DNA of 64,000 nt from an uncultured Desulfovibrio sp. (GTDB lineage Bacteria > Desulfobacterota > Desulfovibrionia > Desulfovibrionales > Desulfovibrionaceae): NCBI RefSeq assembly GCF_949282365.1, contig NZ_CASDOY010000001.1, positions 170,768-234,767 on the forward strand, in the 5' to 3' direction. Position 1 is the stretch's first letter. Each line of letters begins with the position of its first letter. Positions 16,764-26,518 of this stretch are shown piece by piece. The translations under genes and the position numbers were made by a program. Under the pieces are notes generated by a model. That model made no database searches. It saw nothing but the letters and a program-made list of their open reading frames with translations, and was not told where the DNA came from.

Positions 16764-19700
16764 CCTGAATCAGGTCAAAGCCTCCGCCGGGTCAGGCAAG
16801 ACCTATGACCTGACCCGGCGTTTCCTGTGCCTGCTGGCCGCCTGCGGGACCCCGGCGCCAGCGGCTTCGTCCGCCTGCGGGCTGGGCAACGGCCCCTCCG
16901 GCTGGGACGAGATCCTGGCCATCACCTTCACCAATGCCGCTGCCGGCGAGATGCGCGACCGCGTCATCGGCCGTCTCAAGCGCATCGCCCTGGGCACGCC
17001 GGAACAAGGCATCCCCCTGACGCCCGCCGCGGCCGCCCGCTGGCTGGACGTCATTCTGCACGATCTGGGCAGCCTCAACATCCGCACCATCGACAGCCTG
17101 CTCCACGCCATCGTGCGCGCGGCCGCCCTGCAGCTGGGGCTGCCGCCGGACTTCCAGCCCGCCTTCGTGAGCATGGATGCCGTGACGCCCTATCTCGACA
17201 CCTTGCTGAACCAGGCCGCCCAAGGCAACGAGGCCATGGAAAAACTGCTGCGCGACCTGTACTGGGCCATCGTCCATGTGCAGCAGAGCAAGGGCTTCAG
17301 CGCCGGGGACAAGCTGGGCGATATCGTCCGCCCCCTGCTGGACGGCATCCTGCGCGGGGAGTTCACGGATATCGCGGGGCCGGACGAGCTGGAGGAACGC
17401 TCCCGGCAGCAATGGCAGCGTGCCAGCCAGCTGGCCACCGTTGTCCTGCGCGAAGCGGTCAGCTGCAAGGCCGCTGTCAACGCCAATGCCCGCAAGGCGC
17501 TGGAAAACCTGCGGGACCGGCAGGAGGCGGCCTTAAGGTCCAAATTCGTCACGGACAGCGCCGTCGCCAAGTTCCTCAATGCCAAGTCTGCCTGCAGCCC
17601 GGAACTGGACACGGCCCTGGAGCAGCTGCGGGGCTGGCTGCCCGGCTTCGTGCGCCGCCACGCCCTGCTCCGTTCGGCACGCAACTTCGCCCCGGCCGTC
17701 CGGCTGGCCACCCTGCTCGTCCAGGCCCTGCGTGCCAACCAGCAGCAGGAAGGCACCCTGCCCGCCGTGCGTGTGCCGGAGCTGGCCAAACAGGTGCTCG
17801 ACGGCCGTTTTGGCGTTTCCGAGGCCCTGTGCCGCCTGGGCAGCCGTTTGCAGTATTTTTTGCTGGACGAGTTCCAGGACACCAGCCGCGAGCAGTGGCA
17901 GGCCCTGAGCCCGCTGGTGGAGGAGGCCCTGGCCCGGGGCGGCTCCCTGACCTGGGTTGGCGATGTGAAACAGGCCATCTACGGCTGGCGCGGCGGGGAT
18001 GCCGCGCTGTTCGACGGTATCGAGGCCCCGCTGCTGCGACTGGCCCCGGATCCCCGTCACGAGACGCTGCCCGCCAACTGGCGCAGCTGCCGCCAGATCA
18101 TCGCCCACAACAACGCCCTGTTCTCGCCGCTGGCCGATGCCACCGTGGCCCGTCAGGCCCTTGGCGCCCTGATGCCGCAGGATACGCCCCCGGACCTGCT
18201 GGACGGCTTTGCCGGGCGTGTGGCTGCGGGCTATGCGGGTACGGCCCAAGAGTTTTCCCCCCAGTCCGCGGCCGGGGGGCTGGTGTGCGTGGGAGAGATC
18301 GAGGGCGACACCAGCGATGAACTGAACGAACGGGTCCTGCGCCACCTCTGCACCGTGATCTTGCAACGGCTGGCGCCGCACCATGCCTGGCAGGAGATGC
18401 TGGTCCTGGTGCGCAGCAACGCCCAGGCCTCCCTGGTGGCCGAAGCCCTGGCCGCCGCCGGTATCCCCATGGTCACGGAAAACAGCCTGCTGCTGGCCAG
18501 TCATCCTCTGGTGGTGCAGAGCGTGGCCCTGTTGCAGTTCCTGTGCAATGCGGAAGACGAGCTGGCCCTCTGGACCGTGGTCACGGGCAGTCTGGTGCAG
18601 GAGGGCCCCCTGCCCGTGCCCGACCTGCAGCAACTGCACGACAGCTGCGCGGGACGCGGCGGCACGCCCCTGCTCCAGCATCTGCAACAGGGATTCCCCA
18701 TTTTCTGGGACACGGTCCTGGCGCCCTTCCATAATCAGGCCGGTCTCATGACGCCGTACGACACCGTCATGGAATGGTACGGCCGCCTGCGGGTCTTTGA
18801 GCGCCATCCCGGGGCCGACGTCTTCCTGCGCTGTTTTCTTGAAGTGCTGCGCAATGCCGAGGACCAGGGGCTGGGGACCCTGCCCGACTTCCTGGCCCAC
18901 TGGCAGGAAAAGGGGGCGGAAGAGAAAGTCCCCATGCCCGAGAGCATCAATGCCGTGCGCATCATGACCATCCACAAATCCAAGGGGCTCGAGGCCCCCG
19001 TGGTCATCCTGCCCTGGACCAATGCCCTGCTCAAGGCGGACGGCCCCGTGCTGATGGAAGAGGACGGCCTGCGCATGGTCTGCAAGAACGGCCCGCATTG
19101 CGGCAGGATCTATTACGAGGCCCTGCTGCATCAGGCCGTGGAGCTGCTCAACCAGTTCTATGTGGCCTTCACCCGTGCCCGGAACGAGCTCCATGTGTTC
19201 CGCACCAGGGCCGCCAGCGTGCGCAAGGGCTGTGGCAGCGACGCCCTGGACGTGCTGTGGCGGCAGGCGGATCTGGAGGTGCCTTATCTGCTGGAGGGCC
19301 GGGACGACATCCGGCATCCCCGACGCCCCGCGCCGCAGGACGACGAGGCGGACGCCCCCGCGCAGGACGTGGGCCCGCAGGGGCAGGAGACGCAGGACCG
19401 CCCGCGGACCGCATGCGACCCGCCCGAGGACTGGCGGCCCATGCAATGGCTCCCGCGGCTCAAGATCTACCGCAACCCTCTGGAACGGATGAGCTTTTCC
19501 GCGCGTGATCGCGGGACCCTGCTGCATGCCTGCCTGGAGCAACTGCCTCTGGGTGGCCTGGATGCGGACAACATCAGGGCCGCCGTGCGTGACGTCCTGT
19601 CCACCATCCCCCTGTCGGACAACGGGGACGGCCCCGGCCGGGACAGCCTTGCCGCGGACATGGAAAACTGTCTGGCCTGGCTGCTGCGCCTGCCCCAGTT

Positions 19701-20028
19701 CGCCCTCTGGCAGCGGCGCGGCGTGCCGGAGCAGTCCATGCTGGCGGCCGACGGGCCCCGTCGCGAGCTGTTGCGAGCGGACCTCATCGTGCCCCTCGCG
19801 TGGGGCACGCTGGTGGTGGACTACAAGAGCGGCACGGTCGTGGACGAGCACGTCCGGCAGGTCCGGCGCTATCTGCACTGCCTGGAACAGAGCGGGGCAG
19901 GTCCCGCCCGTGGCCTGCTGATCTATCTGGACAGGCAGGCATTCCGTCTGGTGGAGCCGGACAAGGCCTCGGAACTGTTCACGGACCTTGGAGCCTTTCC
20001 CCGTTATTTCAGTGAGGTCCACGCATGA
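16756..20028 (+). CDS. addA: AddA-like UvrD helicase-nuclease
   Basis: A 1090-residue double-strand-break resection protein. Superfamily 1 helicase motifs appear in order: Walker A ASAGSGKT (9-16), TFTNAAAGEM, DEFQDT near 370, VGDVKQAIYGWRGGD near 400, TIHKSKGLEAPVV near 737, and VAFTRARNE. A RecB-type nuclease domain with VVDYKSG near 1021 closes the protein. I set the start at GTG 16756 because Walker A must lie near the N-terminus and AGGA precedes it; the gene then overlaps the phosphofructokinase by 8 bases. The next gene, AddB-like, overlaps by 4. Together they should generate 3' ends for RecA at breaks. Confidence 0.9.
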   Translation: MASLNQVKASAGSGKTYDLTRRFLCLLAACGTPAPAASSACGLGNGPSGWDEILAITFTNAAAGEMRDRVIGRLKRIALGTPEQGIPLTPAAAARWLDVILHDLGSLNIRTIDSLLHAIVRAAALQLGLPPDFQPAFVSMDAVTPYLDTLLNQAAQGNEAMEKLLRDLYWAIVHVQQSKGFSAGDKLGDIVRPLLDGILRGEFTDIAGPDELEERSRQQWQRASQLATVVLREAVSCKAAVNANARKALENLRDRQEAALRSKFVTDSAVAKFLNAKSACSPELDTALEQLRGWLPGFVRRHALLRSARNFAPAVRLATLLVQALRANQQQEGTLPAVRVPELAKQVLDGRFGVSEALCRLGSRLQYFLLDEFQDTSREQWQALSPLVEEALARGGSLTWVGDVKQAIYGWRGGDAALFDGIEAPLLRLAPDPRHETLPANWRSCRQIIAHNNALFSPLADATVARQALGALMPQDTPPDLLDGFAGRVAAGYAGTAQEFSPQSAAGGLVCVGEIEGDTSDELNERVLRHLCTVILQRLAPHHAWQEMLVLVRSNAQASLVAEALAAAGIPMVTENSLLLASHPLVVQSVALLQFLCNAEDELALWTVVTGSLVQEGPLPVPDLQQLHDSCAGRGGTPLLQHLQQGFPIFWDTVLAPFHNQAGLMTPYDTVMEWYGRLRVFERHPGADVFLRCFLEVLRNAEDQGLGTLPDFLAHWQEKGAEEKVPMPESINAVRIMTIHKSKGLEAPVVILPWTNALLKADGPVLMEEDGLRMVCKNGPHCGRIYYEALLHQAVELLNQFYVAFTRARNELHVFRTRAASVRKGCGSDALDVLWRQADLEVPYLLEGRDDIRHPRRPAPQDDEADAPAQDVGPQGQETQDRPRTACDPPEDWRPMQWLPRLKIYRNPLERMSFSARDRGTLLHACLEQLPLGGLDADNIRAAVRDVLSTIPLSDNGDGPGRDSLAADMENCLAWLLRLPQFALWQRRGVPEQSMLAADGPRRELLRADLIVPLAWGTLVVDYKSGTVVDEHVRQVRRYLHCLEQSGAGPARGLLIYLDRQAFRLVEPDKASELFTDLGAFPRYFSEVHA

Positions 20029-22955
20029 GCGCCAGCCCCTTCCACATCTTTTCCTGGCGACGTCCTTTCCTGCCGGCCCTGAAACAGGCCGTCGACCTGT
20101 GGAGCGGGGGACATCCGGGATCCGCAGTCATCATCGTCCCCCACAACCGCCCCTGGCGCTATCTGGTGGACCTCTATGCCGCCGACGGCGCCACCGGTCT
20201 GCTGCCCAAGGTCCTTTCCCTGCCGGACATGGTCTGCCTGTGGCGCATGCACGGCAGCGCCGCGTCCCTGCGCACGGCCTGCCTGCTGGACCGGGTCGCC
20301 CTGCTGCGGGACTGCGTGCGGGAACTGGCCGCTGAAGACCATGAACTAGAAAAGCGTTTCGGCGATCTGCCCCCGGGGGCTTTCCTGCCCTGGGGCATCC
20401 GTCTGGCCGGACTGCTGGAGGAATTGCTGGGCCAAAACATGGTCACGGACGACCTGCCCTTCATCGACGATGTCAGCCCCCCGGCGGCGGCCCTGCTGGG
20501 CGCGTTGGGGCGCATCCGCGACGCCTATGTGGCCGCTCTGGCCCGGCGGGGCTGGACCACACCGGGCCATGATTTCTGGCTGGCGGCCCGGCACGCCGCA
20601 GCCATCCCCGACCTCCTGCGGCCCGCGGCGGACCGTCCCGTGCTGCTGGCCGGTTTTTCCCTGCTGACCGAGACCGAGGACCTCCTGCTGCGCAGTCTCT
20701 GGCAGGCCGGGGCCCGGGTCTGCCTGCATGGCGATCCGGCACTGGCCGCGGCCGGCGACCGGCAGGCTCCCGTCCACTGGGCCTGCCGCGAGCAGGCGGC
20801 CTGGATACAGCGCTGGCAGGCCGCGACCGACCTCTGGGCAGACGACGGCCCCGCCTGCGCGGACGATCCGCAAAAATGGCACTATTTCAGCGGCTATGAC
20901 CTCCATTCCCAGCTCAGGTCCCTGCGGCAGGATCTGGAAGCTCCTTCCACAGCCTCCACGGCCATCCTGCTGACCCACGGCGATCTGCTCCTGCCCGTGC
21001 TGCATCACTTGCCCGACAAGGACGTCAACATCTCCATGGGCTATCCCCTGGAGCGCTCGCCCCTCTACCACCTGCTGGACAGCCTGTTCCAGCTGCACGA
21101 GGGCAGGGACAGGGAGGGCCTGTTCTACTGGCGGCAGTTGCTGGCCTGCCTGCGCCATCCCTATCTGGGCATGCTGCGGGCCGGGGAGACTGACGACAAG
21201 GCCGCGCGCCCCCTGCGCCCCCTGCTGCGCCTGCTGGAAAAACATGTCCGCACCGGCAGGCGTCTGGTGGCCGCCGAAGACCTGCAGGCCGTGCTGGAGG
21301 CCGAAGCGGCCAGCCCGGAACGCGACCTGCTGCTGGCCCTGCTGGCCCTGCTGCTGAAGGATTTTGGCAGCGTCGACAGCCTGTCCGCGCTGGCCGGCGC
21401 GCTGCTGCGCCTGAGCGACCTTTTGACCCGCTACGGGCAGGGCGTCTGGCAACGCTTCCCGCTGGATGCCGAGGCCCTGTACCGTCTTGTGCGCCACTGC
21501 GTTCCGGAATTGCAGCACAATGCCCTGGCCGGCGAGGAACTGCCCCCCCGTCTGCTGCACGCTCTGGCCCGGCAGCTGCTGCAACAGCAGCGCATCCCCT
21601 TCGAAGCCGATCCGTTGGGCGGCATACAGGTACTGGGCATGCTGGAAAGCCGCCTGCTCCAGTTCGACAGGGTCTTCATCGTGGACGCCACGGACGACGT
21701 CCTGCCCGGAACGCCGGCCCAGGACCCTCTGCTGCCGGACAGCCTGCGCCGCATCCTCGGCCTGCCCGATGCCCGACGCCGGGAGCGCGCGGCCTCCCAC
21801 ACCCTCTACCGCCTGTGCGCCTGTGCCCGGGAAGTCCGTTTTTACTGGCAGGAGAGCCAGGGGCGTTCCGGCCTCATGGACAGCAAGAAGATCCGCAGCC
21901 GCTTCGTGGAGCAGCTGATCTGGGAACATGAACGGCGCAATGGCAAGCTCCTCAAGGCAGGCACGCCACCGCTGGCCGTGGCCGCCTGCGATATCTCTCC
22001 CCTGCCGGCACAAGGCCTTGTCCTGCAGCGTACCCCGGCCTTGCAGGATGCCATGCGGGCCTTCCTGGCCACACCCATTTCGCCCACGGCGCTGGACACC
22101 TACCTGCGCTGCCCGCTGGCCTTTGTCTGGAAACACCTCTGCCGCTTCCGCCCCGTGGAGGAGGTCAATGAAAAAGATGATCCTGCGGAAGTGGGCTCCG
22201 TGCTGCACGATGTCCTGCAACAGCTGTACAGCCCGTTCCGCAACAAAGAGGTGGACGGCTCCAGCATCAGCATGGAAAGCGTGCAGGCCGCCTTGCGGCA
22301 GCAGATGGAACGGCACAAGCTGCAAAACCTGCTGCCGCCCGACAGCCTGATGATGTTCGCCATGGCCGCGCCCCGCCGCCTGGAGGACTATCTGCGCGGG
22401 CAGCCCAGGGCCACCATCCTGGAGCTGGAATTCCCGCTGACCCAGTCCATCCGCTGCAACGGGCGGGATTATTGCCTGCGGGGACGTCTGGACAGACTGG
22501 ACCGTCGCGAGGACGGGCTCTGCATCGTGGACTACAAAACGGGCATCATCAACAGCCCCTCCGGGGATCTCTGGGAGGACAAGGAGCTGTTCGCGCGCAT
22601 CGCCCGGGTACAGACGGCGGACAGCCCGCCGGACGAACGTCTGCGGCTGGCCGACGAGGCCTTCGCCACGCTGGCCGAAAAACTGCATATCGTGCAGCTG
22701 CCGGCCTATCTGTGCATGCTCGAGGCCGCCGGATACACGGACCTGCACGATGCCGCCCTGGTGGAACTGCGCGACACGGGACGGGAGCACTGGCTGTTCG
22801 GCCCCCGGCTGGAGCCGGACAACCGCAAACGTCTGCGGCAGTGCGCCGCCGTCCTTTCCCTGCTGCTCTGGCATATGGAGCACGGCCCAGACTTCAGCGG
22901 GCGGCCGGATGACGGCTGCCGCTGGTGCGATTACCAGGCCCTTTGTCAGGCCTGA
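20025..22955 (+). CDS. addB: AddB-like PD-(D/E)XK nuclease subunit
   Basis: A 976-residue partner of the preceding helicase. The N-terminal part resembles a helicase-like scaffold without Walker A, as in AddB/RexB. The C-terminal nuclease has the expected order: TYLRCPLAF near 694, the conserved His in GSVLHDVLQQ, VDYKTG near 835 and the QLPAYL helix. The first Cys and the last three (DGCRWCDYQALC, residues about 966-974) match the four ligands of the AddB-type [4Fe-4S] cluster that staples the nuclease domain. The ATG overlaps the AddA-like stop as ATGA. Family assignment is firm; AddB and RexB are not distinguished. Confidence 0.88.
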   Translation: MSASPFHIFSWRRPFLPALKQAVDLWSGGHPGSAVIIVPHNRPWRYLVDLYAADGATGLLPKVLSLPDMVCLWRMHGSAASLRTACLLDRVALLRDCVRELAAEDHELEKRFGDLPPGAFLPWGIRLAGLLEELLGQNMVTDDLPFIDDVSPPAAALLGALGRIRDAYVAALARRGWTTPGHDFWLAARHAAAIPDLLRPAADRPVLLAGFSLLTETEDLLLRSLWQAGARVCLHGDPALAAAGDRQAPVHWACREQAAWIQRWQAATDLWADDGPACADDPQKWHYFSGYDLHSQLRSLRQDLEAPSTASTAILLTHGDLLLPVLHHLPDKDVNISMGYPLERSPLYHLLDSLFQLHEGRDREGLFYWRQLLACLRHPYLGMLRAGETDDKAARPLRPLLRLLEKHVRTGRRLVAAEDLQAVLEAEAASPERDLLLALLALLLKDFGSVDSLSALAGALLRLSDLLTRYGQGVWQRFPLDAEALYRLVRHCVPELQHNALAGEELPPRLLHALARQLLQQQRIPFEADPLGGIQVLGMLESRLLQFDRVFIVDATDDVLPGTPAQDPLLPDSLRRILGLPDARRRERAASHTLYRLCACAREVRFYWQESQGRSGLMDSKKIRSRFVEQLIWEHERRNGKLLKAGTPPLAVAACDISPLPAQGLVLQRTPALQDAMRAFLATPISPTALDTYLRCPLAFVWKHLCRFRPVEEVNEKDDPAEVGSVLHDVLQQLYSPFRNKEVDGSSISMESVQAALRQQMERHKLQNLLPPDSLMMFAMAAPRRLEDYLRGQPRATILELEFPLTQSIRCNGRDYCLRGRLDRLDRREDGLCIVDYKTGIINSPSGDLWEDKELFARIARVQTADSPPDERLRLADEAFATLAEKLHIVQLPAYLCMLEAAGYTDLHDAALVELRDTGREHWLFGPRLEPDNRKRLRQCAAVLSLLLWHMEHGPDFSGRPDDGCRWCDYQALCQA

Positions 22956-23067
22956 CAAGCCGCTCCCCTTGTGAAGATTTGCTTTTTTTGTTAGTCATTA
23001 TTTGAAAAATGCTTTCATACGGTCCGCCGAGGGCCTTACCTTATAGCGCCATGTTGGAGGTTGCATC

Positions 23068-24198
23068 ATGGCTTTCCCTTCCTTGTCCATTGGAGACCTG
23101 ACCGCTAAGATGCCCATCGTCCAGGGAGGCATGGGTGTTGGCATTTCCCTTTCCGGCCTTGCCTCCGCCGTTGCCAATCAGGGCGGCATCGGCGTCATCG
23201 CCGGAGCCATGATCGGGATGAAAGAACCCGATGTGGCCAAGAATCCCATCGAAGCCAATCTGCGCGCCCTGCGCCAGGAACTGGCCAAAGCCCGGGAAAA
23301 GACCCAGGGCATCATCGGCGTCAACATCATGGTGGCGCTGACCACGTTCAGCCAGATGGTGCGCACGGCCATCGAGAACCGTGCCGACATCATCTTCTCC
23401 GGCGCAGGCCTGCCTCTGGACATGCCCCGGCATCTGCTGCAGGCCTGCGAAGAAAAGAAGGAAGAGTTCAAGACCAAGCTGGTCCCCATCGTCTCTTCCG
23501 CCCGCGCGGCGACCCTGATCGCCCGCAAGTGGCTCTCCCGTTTCGACTACCTGCCTGACGCCTTCGTGGTGGAAGGCCCCAAGGCCGGCGGCCATCTGGG
23601 CTTCAAGCGCGAAGAGATCAACGACCCGAACTTTGCCCTGGAAGTCCTGGTCCCCCAGGTGGTGGAAGCAGCCAAACGTCTTGAAGACCAGAAGGGCCGT
23701 CCCGTGCCCGTCATCGCCGCCGGCGGCGTCTATACCGGCGAGGACATCAAGAAATTCCTCGATCTGGGCGCTTCCGGCGTCCAGATGGGCACCCGCTTCG
23801 TGGCCACCAAGGAATGCGATGCCGATGAACGCTTCAAACAAAGCTATATCTCGGCCCGCGAGGAAGACATCACCATCATCAAGAGCCCGGTGGGCATGCC
23901 CGGCCGCGCCCTGCAGAACGCCTTTATCGAGTCCGCCCGCAAGGGGGACAAAAAACCCTTCAAGTGCGTCTTCCATTGCGTGCATACCTGCGACCAGGAA
24001 AAGACGCCCTATTGCATCGCCCAGGCGCTCATCAGCGCCATGAAGGGCAACCTGGAACGGGGCTTTGCTTTCTGCGGCGCCAATGTGGCCCGCGTCAACA
24101 GCATCGTCTCGGTCAAGGAATTGATGGATTCCCTGCAGCAGGAATTCGATCAGGCACTCGCCAGGGGCAAGCAGACCCTGCAAGGGCTGCTGAAATAG
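23068..24198 (+). CDS. Nitronate monooxygenase / FabK-like flavoprotein
   Basis: A 376-residue TIM-barrel FMN protein of the nitronate monooxygenase (2-nitropropane dioxygenase) family. Signatures are IVQGGMGVGIS at the N-terminus, VEGPKAGGHLG around the conserved His, and VIAAGGVYTGEDI with GVQMGTRFVAT for FMN phosphate binding. Related proteins act as enoyl-ACP reductase FabK, so the true substrate is open. The C-terminal 90 residues have several cysteines (CVFHCVHTCDQEKTPYC) that are unusual in the simplest family members and typical of the longer anaerobe type. GGAGG precedes the ATG. It is monocistronic, with a strong terminator after it. Confidence 0.85.
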   Translation: MAFPSLSIGDLTAKMPIVQGGMGVGISLSGLASAVANQGGIGVIAGAMIGMKEPDVAKNPIEANLRALRQELAKAREKTQGIIGVNIMVALTTFSQMVRTAIENRADIIFSGAGLPLDMPRHLLQACEEKKEEFKTKLVPIVSSARAATLIARKWLSRFDYLPDAFVVEGPKAGGHLGFKREEINDPNFALEVLVPQVVEAAKRLEDQKGRPVPVIAAGGVYTGEDIKKFLDLGASGVQMGTRFVATKECDADERFKQSYISAREEDITIIKSPVGMPGRALQNAFIESARKGDKKPFKCVFHCVHTCDQEKTPYCIAQALISAMKGNLERGFAFCGANVARVNSIVSVKELMDSLQQEFDQALARGKQTLQGLLK

Positions 24199-24215
24199 CT
24201 CCAAGCACTTCATCA

Positions 24216-24242
24216 GGGGCCGGTATCCCGGCCCCTTTTTTT
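24216..24242 (+). terminator. Terminator of the nitronate monooxygenase-like gene
   Basis: GGGGCCGG / CCGGCCCC-type stem with a short TATC loop followed by seven T. Confidence 0.85.
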
Positions 24243-24255
24243 GAGCCTGACCGCC

Positions 24256-24738
24256 ATGGATGATTCCTTTCCCCCTGTGGACAGCGCCACCCTGCCCCCC
24301 AGCGAAGACAAGCGCCTGCGCAACAGCCATCCCCTGTACAGCCGCATGAACGGCGAAGTCATCTGGATGGCCTATGAGGAGCTGGGCTTCGAGGCCGACG
24401 CCTGCGCTGCGGCCATGGATGCGGAGCTGGACCTGCGCCGCCGCATGACGGATGTCATGGCGACCCTGGAACAGCGGCCCGATGCCTGCTGCCTGCTGGA
24501 ACTGCCGCCGGAGCCTTGTGCCGACTGCTCCGGCTGCCGCGGACTGGCGTTGCTGGCCGTGGATGCGGCCACGCCGCACTGGCAGGGCTGGCTGCCGCCC
24601 TATGCCATCGGCTGCCGGGCACGCTGCCGTCTGGTGACGCGCGCGGAGGCGGAACAGGCGAATTGCCGCTTCCCCGCGGGCCTGCGTCCGCCGCGACGCC
24701 AGATGGTCTGCCCCTGTCTTGCCCCCGCAAAGGGATGA
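24256..24738 (+). CDS. Cys-rich hypothetical protein
   Basis: A 160-residue protein I do not recognise. The first half is acidic and helical ([19 protein letters not shown]); the second has eight or more cysteines, including [17 protein letters not shown] and a terminal CPCL, which could bind zinc or an Fe-S cluster. The ATG lies 13 bases after a terminator and no clear ribosome site or promoter is visible, which lowers certainty. Protein-like composition and codon bias support a real gene. An alternative TTG start at 24241 would add five residues. Confidence 0.55.
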   Translation: MDDSFPPVDSATLPPSEDKRLRNSHPLYSRMNGEVIWMAYEELGFEADACAAAMDAELDLRRRMTDVMATLEQRPDACCLLELPPEPCADCSGCRGLALLAVDAATPHWQGWLPPYAIGCRARCRLVTRAEAEQANCRFPAGLRPPRRQMVCPCLAPAKG

Positions 24739-25144
24739 GGGCCGGGAAGCCCCGCGTGACGACGCGGCCTGCCGCGCGGCGGCAAACGGGAATGCGGCTC
24801 CGGGAGGGCGACGCATCCCCGCCGTCACGTTCGACACCTCTGCCGCCTCTCTCCATTGTTCCAGCGCCGCGATACCACCTGCGCGCCGCTCCGCTGCGAT
24901 CCGGGCCCGGCCTGGATGCCGTACCTTGCCGTGCGGGACTTCCCTGAAGCCGGCCCTGAGCAGGACAAAGAAATTTCGGCCGTTCCCGGAAAAAGGCTTG
25001 CCTTTTTCGCAAAGCTTGGGTAAAGGAACTGCTTGCGCGGCCATGCTGGATGCATGGCTCATTGCCTGCGCAATGCGCGGCCGCTGTTACCCGGCTTTGC
25101 CGCATCAACGATATACACAGTTTTCTGCATATACGGAGGACATC
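24739..25144. other. Upstream region of rpmB, no gene recognised
   Basis: About 400 bases. No coding region or known RNA leader is recognised. The AT-richer end (25108-25135) next to the rpmB ribosome site probably holds its promoter; the hexamers are not clear enough to name. Confidence 0.45.
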
Positions 25145-25357
25145 ATGAGCAAAGAATGCGATTTCTGCGGCAAAAAGCCCCAGGTCGGCAATCTTGTCAG
25201 CCATTCCAACATCAAGACCAAGCGCCGTTTCAACCCCAACCTGCAGCGCGTGCGCCATCAGTTCGCTGACGGCACCGTGCGCACCCTGACCGTGTGCACC
25301 CGTTGCCTGCGCTCCGGTGCGGTGACCAAGCCCGCCGCCCGCGCCAAGCAGGACTAA
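25145..25357 (+). CDS. rpmB: 50S ribosomal protein L28
   Basis: A 70-residue basic protein of the L28 family ([16 protein letters not shown], then [15 protein letters not shown]). The N-terminal CxxC and later CTRC make a zinc-binding C+ form, which tends to be replaced under zinc limitation by Cys-less paralogues; none is seen here. GGAGG precedes the ATG by 6 bases. A strong terminator follows 20 bases after the stop, so it is its own transcript. Confidence 0.97.
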   Translation: MSKECDFCGKKPQVGNLVSHSNIKTKRRFNPNLQRVRHQFADGTVRTLTVCTRCLRSGAVTKPAARAKQD

Positions 25358-25377
25358 GTCCGCTTTTTGCCAGTACG

Positions 25378-25409
25378 GCCCCGGTTGCGCCTGCAATCGG
25401 GGCTTTTTT
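25378..25409 (+). terminator. Terminator of rpmB
   Basis: An 11-bp stem (GCCCCGGTTGC with GCAATCGGGGC, one G-U pair) and loop GCCT, followed by TTTTTT. Confidence 0.9.
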
Positions 25410-25412
25410 ACT

Positions 25413-26381
25413 ATGAAGCCCCGTCTGTTGCGCCTGCCAGCCCCGCTTGCGGGATACTGGCACGTCCAGCGCCGTCCGCGTCCTCTCCCGCCCGGATGGC
25501 GCTCCCTCACCGGTCCGGCCGGGATCGTCTCCTACAGCCAGCGGCAGGAGATGATCCTTGTCCTCAGTGCCTGCGGCATCCCACACCAGCTCTGGCGCTT
25601 CCGGCAAAAAGAATACATCTATATACCGGCCCTGCTGGAGCGTATCGCCCGGCGGGAACTGCACCTTTTTCATGAGGAAAAGCAGCGCCCCCCGGCTCCC
25701 CGTGGCCTGCCGCCCGCCCTCCATGACCGCTGCTGGCTGGCCGCCCTGCCCCTGCTGCTGCTCGTGCTCTGGCACGGCCTGCGTGCCGGCTGGTGGGCAG
25801 CACCGGAGGCCCTGCCCCTGCCCGGGCTCTGGGAGGCGGCGGGCGTGCTGGACAACGTGCGCCTGCGCATCTACGGCGAATACCAGCGCCTGTTCACGGC
25901 CCTGACCCTGCATGCCGACGCGGCGCACCTGGCCGGCAATGTGATGCTGGGCGGCCTCATGCTGCCTCTGCTGGCCCGGCTGACAGGTCCTGGCCGGGCT
26001 CTGCTGCTGGCCGTTGCCGGAGGCGGCTTCGGCAATGCGCTCACGGTCCTGCTGCGGCGCGAATTCGTCCTGAGCCTGGGCTTTTCCACAGCCGTTTTCG
26101 CGGCCATCGGCGCTCTGGCCGGATTCATGATCCTGCACCATGAGAACAAGCGCTATCTGCCGCTGGCCGCCGGTATCGGCATCCTGGCCATGTGGGGCAT
26201 GGGTGAAGGGAACGTGGATTATCTGGCCCACGTCTGCGGTCTGGCCGCCGGTACGGTCCTGGGCTTCGGCGAAGCACTGTGCGAGCGCCGCCGCTGGCCG
26301 GGCCTGTCGCAATGGGCGGCCGCCCTGCTGGCCCTGGCCCTGCCTGTCCTGGCCTGGCTGCGGGCCTTTGCCGGGGTGTAA
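25413..26381 (+). CDS. Rhomboid-family intramembrane serine protease
   Basis: A 322-residue inner-membrane protease. About 105 cytosolic residues come first, then six or seven hydrophobic spans. The catalytic Ser is Ser225 in GFST and the catalytic His is His273 in YLAHVCG; the HADAAHLAGNV stretch carries the His and Asn of the oxyanion region. The Ser motif is GFST, where most rhomboids have GxSG or GxSA. The ATG lies 3 bases beyond the rpmB terminator with no obvious ribosome site, so expression may be low or the start slightly different. It probably cleaves single-span membrane proteins; substrates are unknown. Confidence 0.85.
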   Translation: MKPRLLRLPAPLAGYWHVQRRPRPLPPGWRSLTGPAGIVSYSQRQEMILVLSACGIPHQLWRFRQKEYIYIPALLERIARRELHLFHEEKQRPPAPRGLPPALHDRCWLAALPLLLLVLWHGLRAGWWAAPEALPLPGLWEAAGVLDNVRLRIYGEYQRLFTALTLHADAAHLAGNVMLGGLMLPLLARLTGPGRALLLAVAGGGFGNALTVLLRREFVLSLGFSTAVFAAIGALAGFMILHHENKRYLPLAAGIGILAMWGMGEGNVDYLAHVCGLAAGTVLGFGEALCERRRWPGLSQWAAALLALALPVLAWLRAFAGV

Positions 26382-26390
26382 GCCGGTTAT

Positions 26391-26434
26391 AAAAAAGCTG
26401 CGCCGCCCGACCGGGAACATACCGGATGCGCAGC
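26391..26434 (-). terminator. Terminator of the rpoN-PTS gene run
   Basis: GCTGCGC / GCGCAGC outer stem with an inner CCGG dyad, followed on the minus strand by TTTTTT, located 85 bases past the IIC stop. Confidence 0.75.
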
Positions 26435-26518
26435 CAGTCGCCCTCAAGGGCACCGATGCTGGTGGGGATATGCCTGCCCTGCGGGAGAAAGTCCCCCGGC
26501 ATCCTCCCAAACAGACCG

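Noticed and set aside
17533..20022. 829-codon minus-strand open frame opposite the AddA-like gene
   Set aside because: Shadow of helicase motifs on the plus strand; no independent support.
20346..22958. 870-codon open frame on the minus strand opposite the AddB-like gene
   Set aside because: Antisense to a gene with clear family motifs. It is Gln/Gly/Ala-rich with no domain or ribosome site, as expected for the shadow frame of GC-rich coding DNA.
22988..23046. Promoter of the nitronate monooxygenase-like gene
   Set aside because: The area is AT-rich with TTG and TTATAG hexamers, but no pair at 16-18 spacing is convincing.
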